This document shows positions 51,235 through 61,269 of a stretch of 64,000 nucleotides of DNA, one piece after another. Numbering within the stretch: the first letter of the stretch is position 1; each line of letters starts with the position of its first letter. The notes under the pieces are model-generated. The model was given only the letters and a program-made list of their open reading frames with translations, was not told where the DNA came from and ran no database searches. Both the position numbers and the translations under genes were made by a program. Source of the stretch: Nocardioides sp. JQ2195 (lineage in GTDB: Bacteria; Actinomycetota; Actinomycetes; Propionibacteriales; Nocardioidaceae); contig NZ_CP050902.1 in assembly GCF_012272695.1 (NCBI RefSeq), forward strand, positions 3,720,001 through 3,784,000, given 5' to 3'.

Positions 51235-52386
51235 ATGCGGCAACCGTGGCGTCTCGACGAGCGAGGCCAGCGTCTCCTCGACTTCACGCTCGCCGGCTTC
51301 CTGGTCTTCACCGCCGTCGCCGGCACTCTGCTGGGTGGATTCGTGCCGCTGGTCGGCGCGCTGTGCACGCTGCAGTTCCTGCCGCTCTTCTGGCGACGCA
51401 CCCGCCCGATCGCCTCCGCTGCCGGGGTCGTCACCGCCACCTCGCTGCAGGCTCTCGCGGTCGACACCCCCATCTGGGGTCAGGTCGCGATCCCGGTCAC
51501 GGTCTACTCAGTGGCCCGTTTCGCCAACGCACGCTGGGGTTTCGCCGTCCTCTCAGTCGGATTCGTCGGCGCGGCCGTGGCGTCCTACGACTGGCTGAGG
51601 CCCTACTCCGAGGGCACTGGCCCGACCGCCTACGTCTCCTACTTCCTGACCATTGCTGCCATCGTCTCGACTGCGTGGGCGCTGGGCACCCTCGGTCGCA
51701 CCCGGGCGGCGTACGTCGACTCGTTGGTCGAGCGCGGGGAGCGCCTCGAACGGGAGGCGGCACAGCAGGCCCAGCTGGCCGCCCAGGACGAGCGAGCACG
51801 GATCGCCCGGGAGATGCACGACGTGGTCGCCCACGGCCTGTCGGTGATCGTGGTGCAGGCCGACGGGGCCCGGTATGCCGCCGCCAAGGACCCCGACGCC
51901 GCCACCCGGGCCCTGGACACGATCTCGCAGACCGGTCGTGAGTCGCTGACCGAGATGCGGCGGATGCTCGGCCTGCTGCGCTCCGAGACCGGCTCCGGAA
52001 CCGCGCCGCAGCCGGGAGTGCAGGACCTCCCCCACCTCGTCGACGAGGCGCGCGCCGGCGGCATGCCGCTCGAGGCTGACCTGCCCGACCCGATGCCGAC
52101 GCTGCCGGACGGCGTCGCCCTCACCGTCTATCGCATCGCCCAGGAGGCACTGAGCAACGTGCGCAAGCACGCCGGCGTGGCACAGGTGCGACTGACCCTG
52201 CTCCACGACCACGGCGAGGTCCGGCTCGACGTCGTGGACGACGGCCGCGGTGCCGCCGCGATCCCCGACGGAAAGGGCCTGGGCCTGCTCGGCATGCGCG
52301 AGCGGGTCACCGTGCACGGCGGCACCCTCACCGCCGGTCCGGTGACCGGCGGCGGCTTCCGGGTCTCTGCAAGGATTCCGGCATGA
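51235..52386 (+). CDS. NarL-type sensor histidine kinase
   Basis: Kinase of 383 aa. Four or five membrane helices in the first 150 residues precede a coiled segment and HisKA_3, with phospho-His195 in REMHDVVAHGLSVIVVQA. HATPase motifs follow (RIAQEALSNVRKHA and GLGLLGMRER). It has no extracellular sensor domain, so it may be an intramembrane-sensing kinase. TAGGGT (51222-51227) ends 7 nt before the ATG. It is coupled to its regulator and precedes an ABC exporter, as in LiaSR-like modules. Confidence 0.92.
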   Translation: MRQPWRLDERGQRLLDFTLAGFLVFTAVAGTLLGGFVPLVGALCTLQFLPLFWRRTRPIASAAGVVTATSLQALAVDTPIWGQVAIPVTVYSVARFANARWGFAVLSVGFVGAAVASYDWLRPYSEGTGPTAYVSYFLTIAAIVSTAWALGTLGRTRAAYVDSLVERGERLEREAAQQAQLAAQDERARIAREMHDVVAHGLSVIVVQADGARYAAAKDPDAATRALDTISQTGRESLTEMRRMLGLLRSETGSGTAPQPGVQDLPHLVDEARAGGMPLEADLPDPMPTLPDGVALTVYRIAQEALSNVRKHAGVAQVRLTLLHDHGEVRLDVVDDGRGAAAIPDGKGLGLLGMRERVTVHGGTLTAGPVTGGGFRVSARIPA

Positions 52387-53045
52387 TTCGCGTCTTCCTG
52401 GTCGACGACCAGCAGATGGTCCGTGCCGGCTTCCAGATGCTGGTCGACTCCCAGGACGACATGCAGGTGGTCGGCCAGGCCGGCGACGGTGCCGAGGCGC
52501 TCGAGAAGCTGACGGTGACCGGCGCCGACGTCGTCCTGATGGACGTGCGCATGCCCCGAATGGACGGCGTCGAGGCCACCCGGCTGCTCGCGTCCCGGGG
52601 AGAGACCCCACGGATCATCGTGCTCACCACCTTCGACCTCGACGAGTACGCGTTCGCGGCGATCAGGGCCGGCGCTGCTGCGTTCCTGCTCAAGGACGCC
52701 CGCCCCGACGACCTGCTCCAGGCAGTCCGGGCCGTGCACGCCGGCGACTCGGTCGTGGCCCCTTCGACCACCCGCCGACTGCTCGATCACTTCGCCTCGT
52801 CCCTGCCCGAGGCCCCTGCGCCGGCCCGTGCCGGGAGCGACCGGCTCGCCGTGCTCACCGACCGTGAGCGCGAGGTGCTGGTCCTGGTCGGTCGCGGTCG
52901 CTCCAATACCGAGATCGCCGCCGACCTGGTGGTCGCCGAGGCCACCGTGAAGACCCACGTCGGCCGGTTGCTGGCCAAGACCGACTCCCGCGACCGGGTG
53001 CAGCTGGTGGTGCTGGCCTACGAGACCGGCCTCGTCGGTTCCTGA
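52383..53045 (+). CDS. NarL/LuxR-family response regulator
   Basis: Protein of 220 aa. The receiver has Asp8, Asp9 and phospho-Asp54 (VVLMDVRMPRMDG), and the C-terminal LuxR HTH is RSNTEIAADLVVAEATVKTH. It overlaps the kinase stop by 4 bp. The ABC exporter encoded 108 bp downstream is the likely target. Confidence 0.94.
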   Translation: MIRVFLVDDQQMVRAGFQMLVDSQDDMQVVGQAGDGAEALEKLTVTGADVVLMDVRMPRMDGVEATRLLASRGETPRIIVLTTFDLDEYAFAAIRAGAAAFLLKDARPDDLLQAVRAVHAGDSVVAPSTTRRLLDHFASSLPEAPAPARAGSDRLAVLTDREREVLVLVGRGRSNTEIAADLVVAEATVKTHVGRLLAKTDSRDRVQLVVLAYETGLVGS

Positions 53046-53153
53046 CGTCATCCCCGGGTCGTACGCCGGACGGCGGCGTCGCCCCTGCGGCGTACATGCC
53101 GTTCCACCGTCGGCCTGACGACCGGGCGCCGTGGAATTCCTAGCGTTGTGGCC

Positions 53154-53914
<761 letters not shown>

Positions 53915-53915
<1 letters not shown>

Positions 53916-56355
53916 TGCGCACGGTCATCCTCGCCTCGATGCGGAGGCACACGCGACGCTATGTCGCCGCCAGCCTGGCGGTGGTCATCGGCGTCATGTT
54001 CATCATCGTCACCAACGCCCTCTCGTCGGCAGCCCGGGACGGGATGGTTGCCGGGATCGAGGCTCCCTACGCCCATGCCGACGTCGTGGTCTCCGGCATC
54101 GACGGCGACCAGGCCGGACAGCTCCTCGACCGTGCGGAGAGGGAGGGGGCACAGGCCTCCGTTCTCGGCTGGGCCTGGCTCCCGGTCTCACGTGACGGCA
54201 CCGAGATCGCCGACGGAGCCGATGTCGGAGCACTCCCCCGCGACGACGCCATGCGCTGGCTGGAGCTGGTCGAGGGACGCTTCCCGCAGACCGACGACGA
54301 GGCGGTCGTCGACGCCAACGCTGCCAAGGGCAACGACGTCCACATCGGCGACACCCTCACCATCGACAAGGGCCGCGACGCCCTCGACGTGCGGGTGGTC
54401 GGAACGGTCGACAGTCCGTCCTCGATGGTGTGGAGCGCGGTCTACCTGACGCAGGAGGCGCAGGGGCGCTGGCTCGACCAGGGAGTGGTCAACAGCGTCG
54501 CCTGGCGCGGCAACGGCTCCACGACGGACCAGGTCGAGGCCCTGCAGGGGGCCTACCCAGAGGCGACCGTGCAGACCACCGACGACTTCGTCGACGACCA
54601 GCAGGAGCTGGCCACCAACGGCGTCGACGTCATCGCCTTCATCCTGCTGCTCTTCGCCGCGATCGCGATCGCCACCTCCGTCATGGTCATCGCCAACACC
54701 TTCTCGATCCTCTTCGCCCAGCGCACCCGCGACTTCGCCCTGCTGCGCTGCGTCGGCGCGACCAAGCGACAGGTGTTGCGATCCATCAGGCTCGAGGCCC
54801 TGCTGCTCGGAGCCGCCTCGGCCTGCCTCGGCCTGCTCGCCGGCACCGGGCTCGGCCTGGGACTCGTGGCACTCATCCGCGACCAGGCGCCGAGCACTCG
54901 TCTCGGCGACGCCTCGTTCTCTCCCGTGTGGTTCGCGGGCGCGTTCCTGGTCGGCCTCGCGGTGACCCTGGTCGCGGCGTGGCTGCCGACCCGCCGGGCC
55001 ACGCGGGTCAGCCCCTTGGTTGCCCTGCGGCCCGACACCGGTGTCGATGTGCGTACGTCGAGTGGCCGGCTCCGCATCGCCCTCGGCATCCTCATGGTCG
55101 GAGCCGGAGTGGTCGCCATGGCGGCCGCCATCGCAGCGACCGCGGCACCGTTGATGGTTGCCGGTGGGATGGCCACCTTCTTCGGCGTGGTGGTGCTCGG
55201 GCCCACCATCGTCCCGGCACTGATCCGGGTCGCCGGCTCGCTCACCGCCCGCCTGATCGGCATGCCCGGCCGGCTGGCCACCTCCAACGCGGTCCGCAAC
55301 ACCCCCGGCGTACGGCGGCCACGACCGCGTCGCTGCTGGTCGGCGTCACCCTGACCACCGCGGTCCTGACCGGCCTGGCCAGTGGGCGCAGCATCATCGA
55401 GAAGGAGATGGCCACCGACCACCCGCTGGACGCATCGGTCTCCGCCACCAAGGGCGTCGGCCTCGATGCCGGCCTGGTCAGCGACATCCGCGAGCTGCCG
55501 GCCGTCGAGGACGCCGTGGAGATCCCGGGGACCGTCGCGACGATCGACCACCGCGTCGGCAGGCTCCGCGTCGTGGCGCCGGCTCCGGGTGCGAGCGACC
55601 TGATGCGCAGTCGGCCGGGGTTCAGCTCACCCCGGGCCGACGAGATCCACCTGCCCTTCAGCGTCCTCGAGGACGGATCCATGCCGAGCCGGGTCACCGT
55701 CACGGTCGGCGACCACACCCGGACGCTCCGCGTGAGTGCCGGCCAGGACTGGGGCACCGTCGCTGTCGTCGCCACGGAGACCTTGCTGGCGCTGGACGAC
55801 CGCCCGACGACCCAGGCCATCTGGATCCGTGCCGACCTGGGCACGGATGCCGAGGACTTCAGCGGGGACCTCTCCGCTGTCGCCTCGTCAGCCGATGCCG
55901 AGGTCGAGTCGACCCTGGGCCAGTGGGCCTTCGTCGACCTGCAGCTGGACGTGATGACCGGCGCCGTCGTGGGCCTGCTGGGCATCGCCGTGGTCATCGC
56001 CCTGATCGGCATCGCCAACACGCTGGGACTCTCGGTGCTCGAGCGGGGTCGCGAGAACGCCCTGCTCCGGGCACTCGGCCTCACCCGCCACCAGCTGCGC
56101 GCGACCCTGGCCATCGAGGCGGTGCTGCTCTCCGTGGTGGCCACCCTGGTCGGCACCGCGATGGGCATCGGGTTCGCGTGGGTGGCGGTGCAGACGATGC
56201 TCGAGTCGGTCGTCGCCGACGCGACGATGACCCTGCCGCTGGGCCAGCTGGCGATCGTCGTGCTCGTCTCTGCGTTGGCCGGGCTGCTGGCGTGTGTGCT
56301 GCCCGCCCGTCGGGCGGTCCGGGTGTCCCCGGCGGCGGGGTTGACCCTGGACTGA
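53915..56355 (+). pseudogene. MacB/FtsX-type ABC permease with a -1 nt frameshift
   Basis: The permease would be about 813 aa with the four-helix-plus-FtsX layout and two FtsX domains. The first frame runs 53915 to the stop at 55354. Its last residues diverge at a run of five Cs, 55302-55306 (AACACCCCCGGC). Adding one C there restores NTPRRTAATTASLL, the conserved second-half motif, and the frame then stays open to 56355. The C-terminal part (VLERGRENALLRALGLTRHQ) is intact. Either a sequencing/assembly error in a homopolymer, a recent inactivation, or a -1 frameshift. Without a fix the protein would lose its second half. Confidence 0.88.
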
Positions 56356-56371
56356 CGGGCCGGGTGACGCC

Positions 56372-56451
56372 GGGTCGGCAGACTGACGGGTCGGCAGACT
56401 GACGGGTCGGCAGACTGACGGGTCGGCAGACTGACGGGTCGGCAGACTGAC
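56372..56451. repeat. five 16-bp tandem repeats after the permease
   Basis: GGGTCGGCAGACTGAC repeats exactly from 56372, 56388, 56404, 56420 and 56436. It begins 17 bp after the permease stop. The units are identical, so copy number is probably variable. It leads directly into the hairpin at 56461-56514. Confidence 0.92.
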
Positions 56452-56460
56452 GGGTCGGAG

Positions 56461-56514
56461 ACGCCGGGTCGGCACGGGTGACGAGGCAAGCGTCATCTCG
56501 TGCCGACTCGGCGT
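56461..56514. terminator. imperfect hairpin between permease and scoB
   Basis: Left arm 56461-56483 (ACGCCGGGTCGGCACG core) pairs with right arm 56491-56514 (CGTGCCGACTCGGCGT core). The motif is the same family as the repeats at 18163-18360 and 39579-39662. Between convergent genes, so it should terminate both. Confidence 0.75.
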
Positions 56515-56576
56515 CCAGGTCGTCCAGGTCGTCCGACCGTTGACCGGATCGACCAGAGGACCCGATCGGTCAGGGG

Positions 56577-57215
56577 TCAGTGCAGCTCGGGCTCGGTCTT
56601 CTCGCGGATCTCGTCCTCGGTGACGCCGGGCGCGAGCTCGACCAGCCTCAGGCCGCCACCCTGGGCCTCGGGGGTGATGTCGATGACCCCGAGGTCGGTG
56701 ATGATGCGCTGCACGACGCCCAGGCCCGTGTAGGGCAGCGAGCAGTCGTTGACGATCTTGTAGGAGCCGTCGCGTGCGACGTGCTCCATCAGCACGATCA
56801 CCTTCTTGGCGCCGTGGACGAGGTCCATCGCCCCGCCCATCCCCTTGACCATCTTGCCGGGGATCATCCAGTTGGCGATGTCACCCTTCACGGACACCTG
56901 CATGGCGCCGAGGATGGCCGCGTCGATCTTGCCCCCACGGATCATCCCGAAGGACGTCGCGGAGTCGAAGAAGGAGGCGCCACGGTTGAGAGTCACGGTC
57001 TCCTTCCCGGCGTTGATCAGGTCGGCGTCGACCTGGTCCTCGGTCGGGTAGCGACCGACACCGAGGATGCCGTTCTCGGACTGGAGCACCAGCTCGACGC
57101 CCTCGGGCACGTAGTTGGGCACCAGCGTCGGCAGGCCGATGCCGAGGTTCACGTAGGAGCCGTCGCTCAGCTCGGAGGCGGCACGGGCTGCCATCTGTTC
57201 ACGGGTCCAGGCCAT
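56577..57215 (-). CDS. scoB: 3-oxoacid CoA-transferase subunit B
   Basis: Protein of 212 aa with the catalytic Glu in [14 protein letters not shown] (residue about 49) and [15 protein letters not shown]. With ScoA it transfers CoA from succinyl-CoA to acetoacetate or 3-oxoadipate. The ATG at 57215 is 1 nt after the scoA stop, with AAGGGA upstream inside the repeat-derived scoA tail. It cannot be decided from sequence whether the physiological acceptor is acetoacetate or 3-oxoadipate; the IclR neighbour leaves both open. Confidence 0.93.
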   Translation of the reverse strand: MAWTREQMAARAASELSDGSYVNLGIGLPTLVPNYVPEGVELVLQSENGILGVGRYPTEDQVDADLINAGKETVTLNRGASFFDSATSFGMIRGGKIDAAILGAMQVSVKGDIANWMIPGKMVKGMGGAMDLVHGAKKVIVLMEHVARDGSYKIVNDCSLPYTGLGVVQRIITDLGVIDITPEAQGGGLRLVELAPGVTEDEIREKTEPELH

Positions 57216-57216
57216 G

Positions 57217-58032
57217 TCAGTTCCCTTCCAGGTTTCGAGACGGTTGCTGCGCAACCTCCTCAACCGGCGTGCTCACGGTGCGCTTCTCGATGCGCTTGTC
57301 GGCGGCCTGCTCCGGCGTCAGCTCGACCACGCGCGTCACGAAGACGCCCGGGGTGTGCACGTCGTTCGGGTTCAGCTCCCCGGGCTCGACGAGCTCCTCC
57401 ACCTCGGCGATGGTCACCCGACCGCACATCGCTGCGAGCGGGTTGAAGTTGCGGGCCGAGTCACGGAAGACGAGGTTGCCGTGCCGGTCGCCCTTCCACG
57501 CCCGGACCAGGCCGAAGTCCGCGACGATCGCTTGCTCGAGTACGAACTGCTTCTCGCCCTCGGCCGTGGGGAAGGTGCGCACCTCCTTGGCCGGTGAGGA
57601 CACGACCACGTTGCCGGAGTCGTCGTACCTCCACGGCAGGCCGCCCTCGGCCACCTGGGTGCCCACGCCGGTGGCGGTGAAGAAGGCCGGGATGCCCGTG
57701 CCGCCGCAGCGCATCCGCTCGGCGAGCGTGCCCTGCGGGGTGAGCTCGACCTCGAGCTCCCCGGAGAGGTACTGCCGGGCGAACTCCTTGTTCTCCCCAA
57801 CGTAGGAGGAGATCATCCGGCGCAGGCGCCGAGCGCCGAGCAGGCGGCCCAGGCCCCAGTCGTCCACGCCGCAGTTGTTCGACACCGCCTCGAGCTCGTC
57901 GGCGCCCTGCTCCAGCAGCGCGTCGATCAGCACGGACGGGATGCCGCACAGCCCGAATCCACCGACAGCCAGGGTCGATCCCGACGCGATGTCGGCCACC
58001 GCCTCGGCGGCGCTCCCCATCACCTTGTCCAC
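57217..58032 (-). CDS. scoA: 3-oxoacid CoA-transferase subunit A
   Basis: Protein of 271 aa with [15 protein letters not shown] (CoA-binding loop) and EVSNNCG-type motifs ([12 protein letters not shown]). Compared with ScoA of M. tuberculosis, the natural end is near KRTVS. The last 16 or so residues ([12 protein letters not shown]...) come from a palindromic repeat (57231-57267) read in frame. A GTG start at 58032 follows GAGGAGG 4 nt away; GTG at 58023 and ATG at 58020 are alternatives. Divergent from iclR, with the operator 58165-58183 between them. Confidence 0.93.
   Translation of the reverse strand: MDKVMGSAAEAVADIASGSTLAVGGFGLCGIPSVLIDALLEQGADELEAVSNNCGVDDWGLGRLLGARRLRRMISSYVGENKEFARQYLSGELEVELTPQGTLAERMRCGGTGIPAFFTATGVGTQVAEGGLPWRYDDSGNVVVSSPAKEVRTFPTAEGEKQFVLEQAIVADFGLVRAWKGDRHGNLVFRDSARNFNPLAAMCGRVTIAEVEELVEPGELNPNDVHTPGVFVTRVVELTPEQAADKRIEKRTVSTPVEEVAQQPSRNLEGN
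57231..57267 (-). repeat. coding copy of the GGTTGAGGAGG...CGTCTCGAAACC palindrome in scoA
   Basis: It shares both flanks with the 3374-3620 repeats but has centre GGTTGCTGCGCAACC (plus strand), a 6-bp stem with a 3-nt loop. On the minus strand it is read in frame as [12 protein letters not shown] and lies past the natural end of ScoA. The scoB ribosome binding site follows immediately. Confidence 0.88.
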
Positions 58033-58164
58033 AGGTCCTCCTCAACGACGTGGCGACGTCCGTCCGGACGCCTCCTCCATTTGTGCCCGACGGCGGGCGC
58101 GGCGTCAACGGCCGACCGCAAGACGAACGGCGATCTCTCGCGCTGCGTACGTTTTCGACCACCC

Positions 58165-58183
58165 GCGTTCACTGAGTGAACGC
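58165..58183. promoter_or_regulatory. IclR-type operator (perfect palindrome) in iclR/scoA divergent region
   Basis: GCGTTCACTGAGTGAACGC is a perfect 19-bp palindrome centred on G. It lies just upstream of the iclR -10 TATGCT (58188-58193) and overlaps the expected -35, so binding would repress iclR and could affect scoA on the other strand. The core TTCACTnAGTGAA resembles PcaR/IclR sites. Confidence 0.75.
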
Positions 58184-58199
58184 AGCCTATGCTGGGGGC

Positions 58200-58967
58200 A
58201 TGGAGGCTCCCCACCAGGTCGTGGCCCGCATCGGTCGGCTGCTGCGCACCGTCTCCCGCCACGAACCGGGCGGGGTCACCACCACCGAGGCCGCCCTTGC
58301 CGCCGATCTCGCCCGCCCCACGGCCCACCGGCTCCTGGTCGCCCTGCAGCACGAGGGTCTCGTCGACCGGACCCCCACGGGCCAGTGGTTGCTGGGCCCC
58401 GAGACGTTCCTGCTCGGCAACGCCGCCTCCACGCGGTACGACGTCAGCCACCTCGCCGGCGCCAGCCTGCGCCGGCTGAGCGAGGCCACGGGCGAGAGCG
58501 CGTTCTTCTCCGCCCGACGCGGCGACGAGACCATCTGCCTGGCCCGCGAGGACGGCAGCTTCCCGATTCGTTCCCACGTGCTCCACGAAGGCATCCGGTT
58601 CCCGCTCGGCGTGGCCTCGGCCGGGCTGGTCATCCTCGCCCACCTCCCTGAGCGCGAGCTGGCCGAGCACCTCGACGAGCACGATCTCGTGCGAGACCAC
58701 GGCGCCGCCCACTCGCGCGACCGGCTCGAGCAACGGGTCCGAGAGACCCAACGACTGGGCTACTCGGTCAACCCCGGCCTCATCGTCCACGGCAGCTGGG
58801 GCATGGGGGCGGCGGTGTTCGACGCCCAGGGGCTGCCCCAGTGGGCCCTGAGCCTGACCGGCATCGACCACCGCTTCGCCGCCGAGCGTCGCCCGGAGCT
58901 CGGGCGCCTGCTCCTGCAGGAGGCCCACCAGCTGTCGCGCCGCATCCAGCGCTTCCGGGCCAAGTAG
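58200..58967 (+). CDS. IclR-family transcriptional regulator
   Basis: Regulator of 255 aa. The N-terminal winged HTH (VVARIGRLLRTVSRHEPGG, then ADLARPTAHRLLVALQHEGL) is followed by an IclR effector domain (GESAFFSARRGDETICLA to GIDHRF). The ATG at 58200 is 6 nt after TATGCT, i.e. leaderless. Divergent from scoAB, with a strong palindrome between. Likely represses scoAB and itself, with the ligand an oxoacid or aromatic intermediate. Confidence 0.92.
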   Translation: MEAPHQVVARIGRLLRTVSRHEPGGVTTTEAALAADLARPTAHRLLVALQHEGLVDRTPTGQWLLGPETFLLGNAASTRYDVSHLAGASLRRLSEATGESAFFSARRGDETICLAREDGSFPIRSHVLHEGIRFPLGVASAGLVILAHLPERELAEHLDEHDLVRDHGAAHSRDRLEQRVRETQRLGYSVNPGLIVHGSWGMGAAVFDAQGLPQWALSLTGIDHRFAAERRPELGRLLLQEAHQLSRRIQRFRAK

Positions 58968-58978
58968 GCTCTGGTGCC

Positions 58979-59995
58979 GTGAGCACCACTGACTGGCCGA
59001 GCGTCGAACTCCACGTCGTCACCGGCAAGGGCGGCACCGGCAAGTCGACGGTCGCCGCTGCCCTCGCGCTCGCCCTGGCCAGTCGCGACAAGAACGTCCT
59101 GCTGTGCGAGGTCGAGGGACGCCAGGGCATCGCCCAGATGTTCGACGTCTCGCCCCTTCCCTACGAGGAACGACGCATCGCGTCCGGCCTTCCGGGACGC
59201 AAGGGCAACGCCGGCAACGTCTACGCGCTCCACATCGACGCCGAGTCAGCGCTGCTCGAGTACCTCGCGATGTACTACAAGCTCGGCCGGGCGGGGCGGG
59301 CCCTCGACCGTTTCGGCGTCATCGACTTCGCCACCACCGTCGCGCCGGGAGTGCGTGACGTCCTCCTGACCGGCAAGGTCTTCGAGGCCGCCCGCACCGG
59401 GCGCAAGAAGGGAACGTCGAGCAAGGCCGGCCAGCAGTACGACGCGATCGTGCTGGACGCTCCCCCCACGGGTCGGATCGCACAGTTCCTCAACGTCAAC
59501 GGAGAGCTCGCCGGGCTGGCCAAGGCCGGTCCGATCAAGAAGCAGGCCGACACCGTGATGACGCTGTTCCGTTCACCACGAACGGCGATCCACCTGGTCA
59601 CCGTCCTCGAGGAGATGCCGGTGCAGGAGACCGCCGACGGCATCGCCGAGCTCCACCGGGCCGAGCTGCCGGTCGGTGGCGTGGTGGTCAACCTCGTCCG
59701 CCCCCGCGACCTGGGCGACGACGAGCTGGCGGCCGCTCGCGCAGGCACCTTGGACCGCTCCGCCATCGAGTCGGACCTCCGGGAGGCAGGCATCGCCGTG
59801 GACGACGTGCTCATCGACGGACTGCTCACCGAGGCCCACGACCACGCCGAGCGGCGAGCGCTCGAGGACAGCCAGCGCCAGCTGGTCAGCAAGCTGGGCG
59901 TGCCGACCTACGAGCTCGAGAGACTGCCCTCAGGAATGGACCTGGGTGGTCTCTACGACCTCGCGGCATCGCTGCGGGAACAGGGCATGGCGTGA
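58979..59995 (+). CDS. ArsA/GET3-like ATPase (anion-transporting ATPase family), first of pair
   Basis: Protein of 338 aa with a deviant Walker A VTGKGGTGKSTVAAA that keeps the signature lysine (Lys17) and the catalytic Lys22. YDAIVLDAPPTGRIAQFLN is the switch II/Walker B region. Corresponds to Rv3679 and to the first of the pair in Streptomyces. GTG at 58979 is used; TAGGCT (58965-58970) overlaps the iclR stop and is 8 nt away. The function is not established; a role with WhiB4/WblA or membrane-protein targeting is possible. Confidence 0.92.
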   Translation: MSTTDWPSVELHVVTGKGGTGKSTVAAALALALASRDKNVLLCEVEGRQGIAQMFDVSPLPYEERRIASGLPGRKGNAGNVYALHIDAESALLEYLAMYYKLGRAGRALDRFGVIDFATTVAPGVRDVLLTGKVFEAARTGRKKGTSSKAGQQYDAIVLDAPPTGRIAQFLNVNGELAGLAKAGPIKKQADTVMTLFRSPRTAIHLVTVLEEMPVQETADGIAELHRAELPVGGVVVNLVRPRDLGDDELAAARAGTLDRSAIESDLREAGIAVDDVLIDGLLTEAHDHAERRALEDSQRQLVSKLGVPTYELERLPSGMDLGGLYDLAASLREQGMA

Positions 59996-60005
59996 GGAGC
60001 CGGGC

Positions 60006-61217
60006 ATGAGCACGAGGAGCACGAAGCCACGCACCCGGGTCGGCCCCCTGGCCTCGACCGGGGAGACCGCACCGGCTCTCGACGTCGACGCCCTGCTCGA
60101 CAACCCCGCCACCGAGATCATCGTGTGCTGCGGGTCGGGCGGGGTCGGCAAGACCACGACGTCCGCCTCACTGGCGCTGCGTGCCGCCGAGCGCGGACGC
60201 AAGGTCGTCGTGCTGACGATCGACCCCGCCCGCCGGCTGGCGCAGTCGATGGGCATCGAGGCCCTCGACAACACCCCACGACCCGTGGTCGGCGTGCAGG
60301 AGGGCAGTGGCGCCCTCGACGCGATGATGCTCGACATGAAGCGCACCTTCGACGAGGTGGTCGAGAGCCAGGCCAGCCCGGAGAAGGCCGGGCAGATCCT
60401 GCAGAACCCCTTCTACATCGCGCTGTCGAGCTCGTTCGCCGGCACACAGGAATACATGGCGATGGAGAAGCTCGGTCAGCTCTACCGCGACGCGAAGAAG
60501 TCCGGTGACTACGACCTGATCGTGGTCGACACCCCGCCCTCGCGATCGGCCCTGGACTTCCTGGACGCACCCGAGCGGCTGAGCAGCTTCCTCGACGGCA
60601 AGTTCATCCGCTTGCTGCTGGCACCCGCACGCGGGCCGGCGCGGCTGATGACGGCAGGTTTCGGAGTGATCACGAACGCGCTGACCAAGATCCTCGGAGC
60701 CACCGTGCTGCAGGACCTGCAGATGTTCGTGGCCGCCTTCGACACCCTCTTCGGGGGCTTCCGTCAGCGCGCCGAGAAGACGTTCCGGCTGCTGCAGGCC
60801 GATGGCACGGCATTCCTGGTGATCGCCGCGCCCGAACCGGACGCCTTGCGCGAGGCGGCGTACTTCGTCGACCGGCTCAGCGGCGAGGACATGCCACTCG
60901 CCGGGCTGGTGGTCAACCGGGCCAGCGTGCCCCCAGCGAGTGACCTGGGGGCCGACGAGGCGATGGGTGCGGCCGAGAAGCTCCGCAAGCGCGACGGCAC
61001 CTCGTCGCTGACGGCCGGGTTGTTGCGCCTGCACGCCGACCGCTCACGCATCGTCGAACGCGAGGCGACACTGCGCCAGCGGTTCTCGGTCGCGCACCCC
61101 CTGGTGGCCACCGCCGTCGTTCCGGCGCTGGCGACCGACGTGCACGACCTCGACGGCCTGCGCCGGATCGGCGGACTGCTGGCCGGTGAGACCCGGTCTG
61201 CTGAACCGCGTGCCTGA
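60006..61217 (+). CDS. ArsA/GET3-like ATPase, second of pair
   Basis: Protein of 403 aa with P-loop VCCGSGGVGKTTTSASLAL, lacking the first signature lysine (GSGGVGKT instead of KGGVGKT). DLIVVDTPPSRSALDFLDAP follows. GAGGAG precedes the ATG at 60006 and the gene is 10 bp after the first ATPase, so they are co-translated. Corresponds to Rv3680. The two proteins may act as a heterodimer in which one subunit supplies the signature lysine. Confidence 0.92.
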   Translation: MSTRSTKPRTRVGPLASTGETAPALDVDALLDNPATEIIVCCGSGGVGKTTTSASLALRAAERGRKVVVLTIDPARRLAQSMGIEALDNTPRPVVGVQEGSGALDAMMLDMKRTFDEVVESQASPEKAGQILQNPFYIALSSSFAGTQEYMAMEKLGQLYRDAKKSGDYDLIVVDTPPSRSALDFLDAPERLSSFLDGKFIRLLLAPARGPARLMTAGFGVITNALTKILGATVLQDLQMFVAAFDTLFGGFRQRAEKTFRLLQADGTAFLVIAAPEPDALREAAYFVDRLSGEDMPLAGLVVNRASVPPASDLGADEAMGAAEKLRKRDGTSSLTAGLLRLHADRSRIVEREATLRQRFSVAHPLVATAVVPALATDVHDLDGLRRIGGLLAGETRSAEPRA

Positions 61218-61269
61218 ACGGGCCGGCTGAGCCGCCCCGCTGGACCGCCTGGCTGAACCGCTGGTCGGG

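Noticed and set aside
55296..55312. Programmed -1 frameshift in the ABC permease
   Set aside because: The site has a C5 run but no good slippery heptamer and no clear downstream stimulatory structure; a single-base deletion or sequencing error is simpler.
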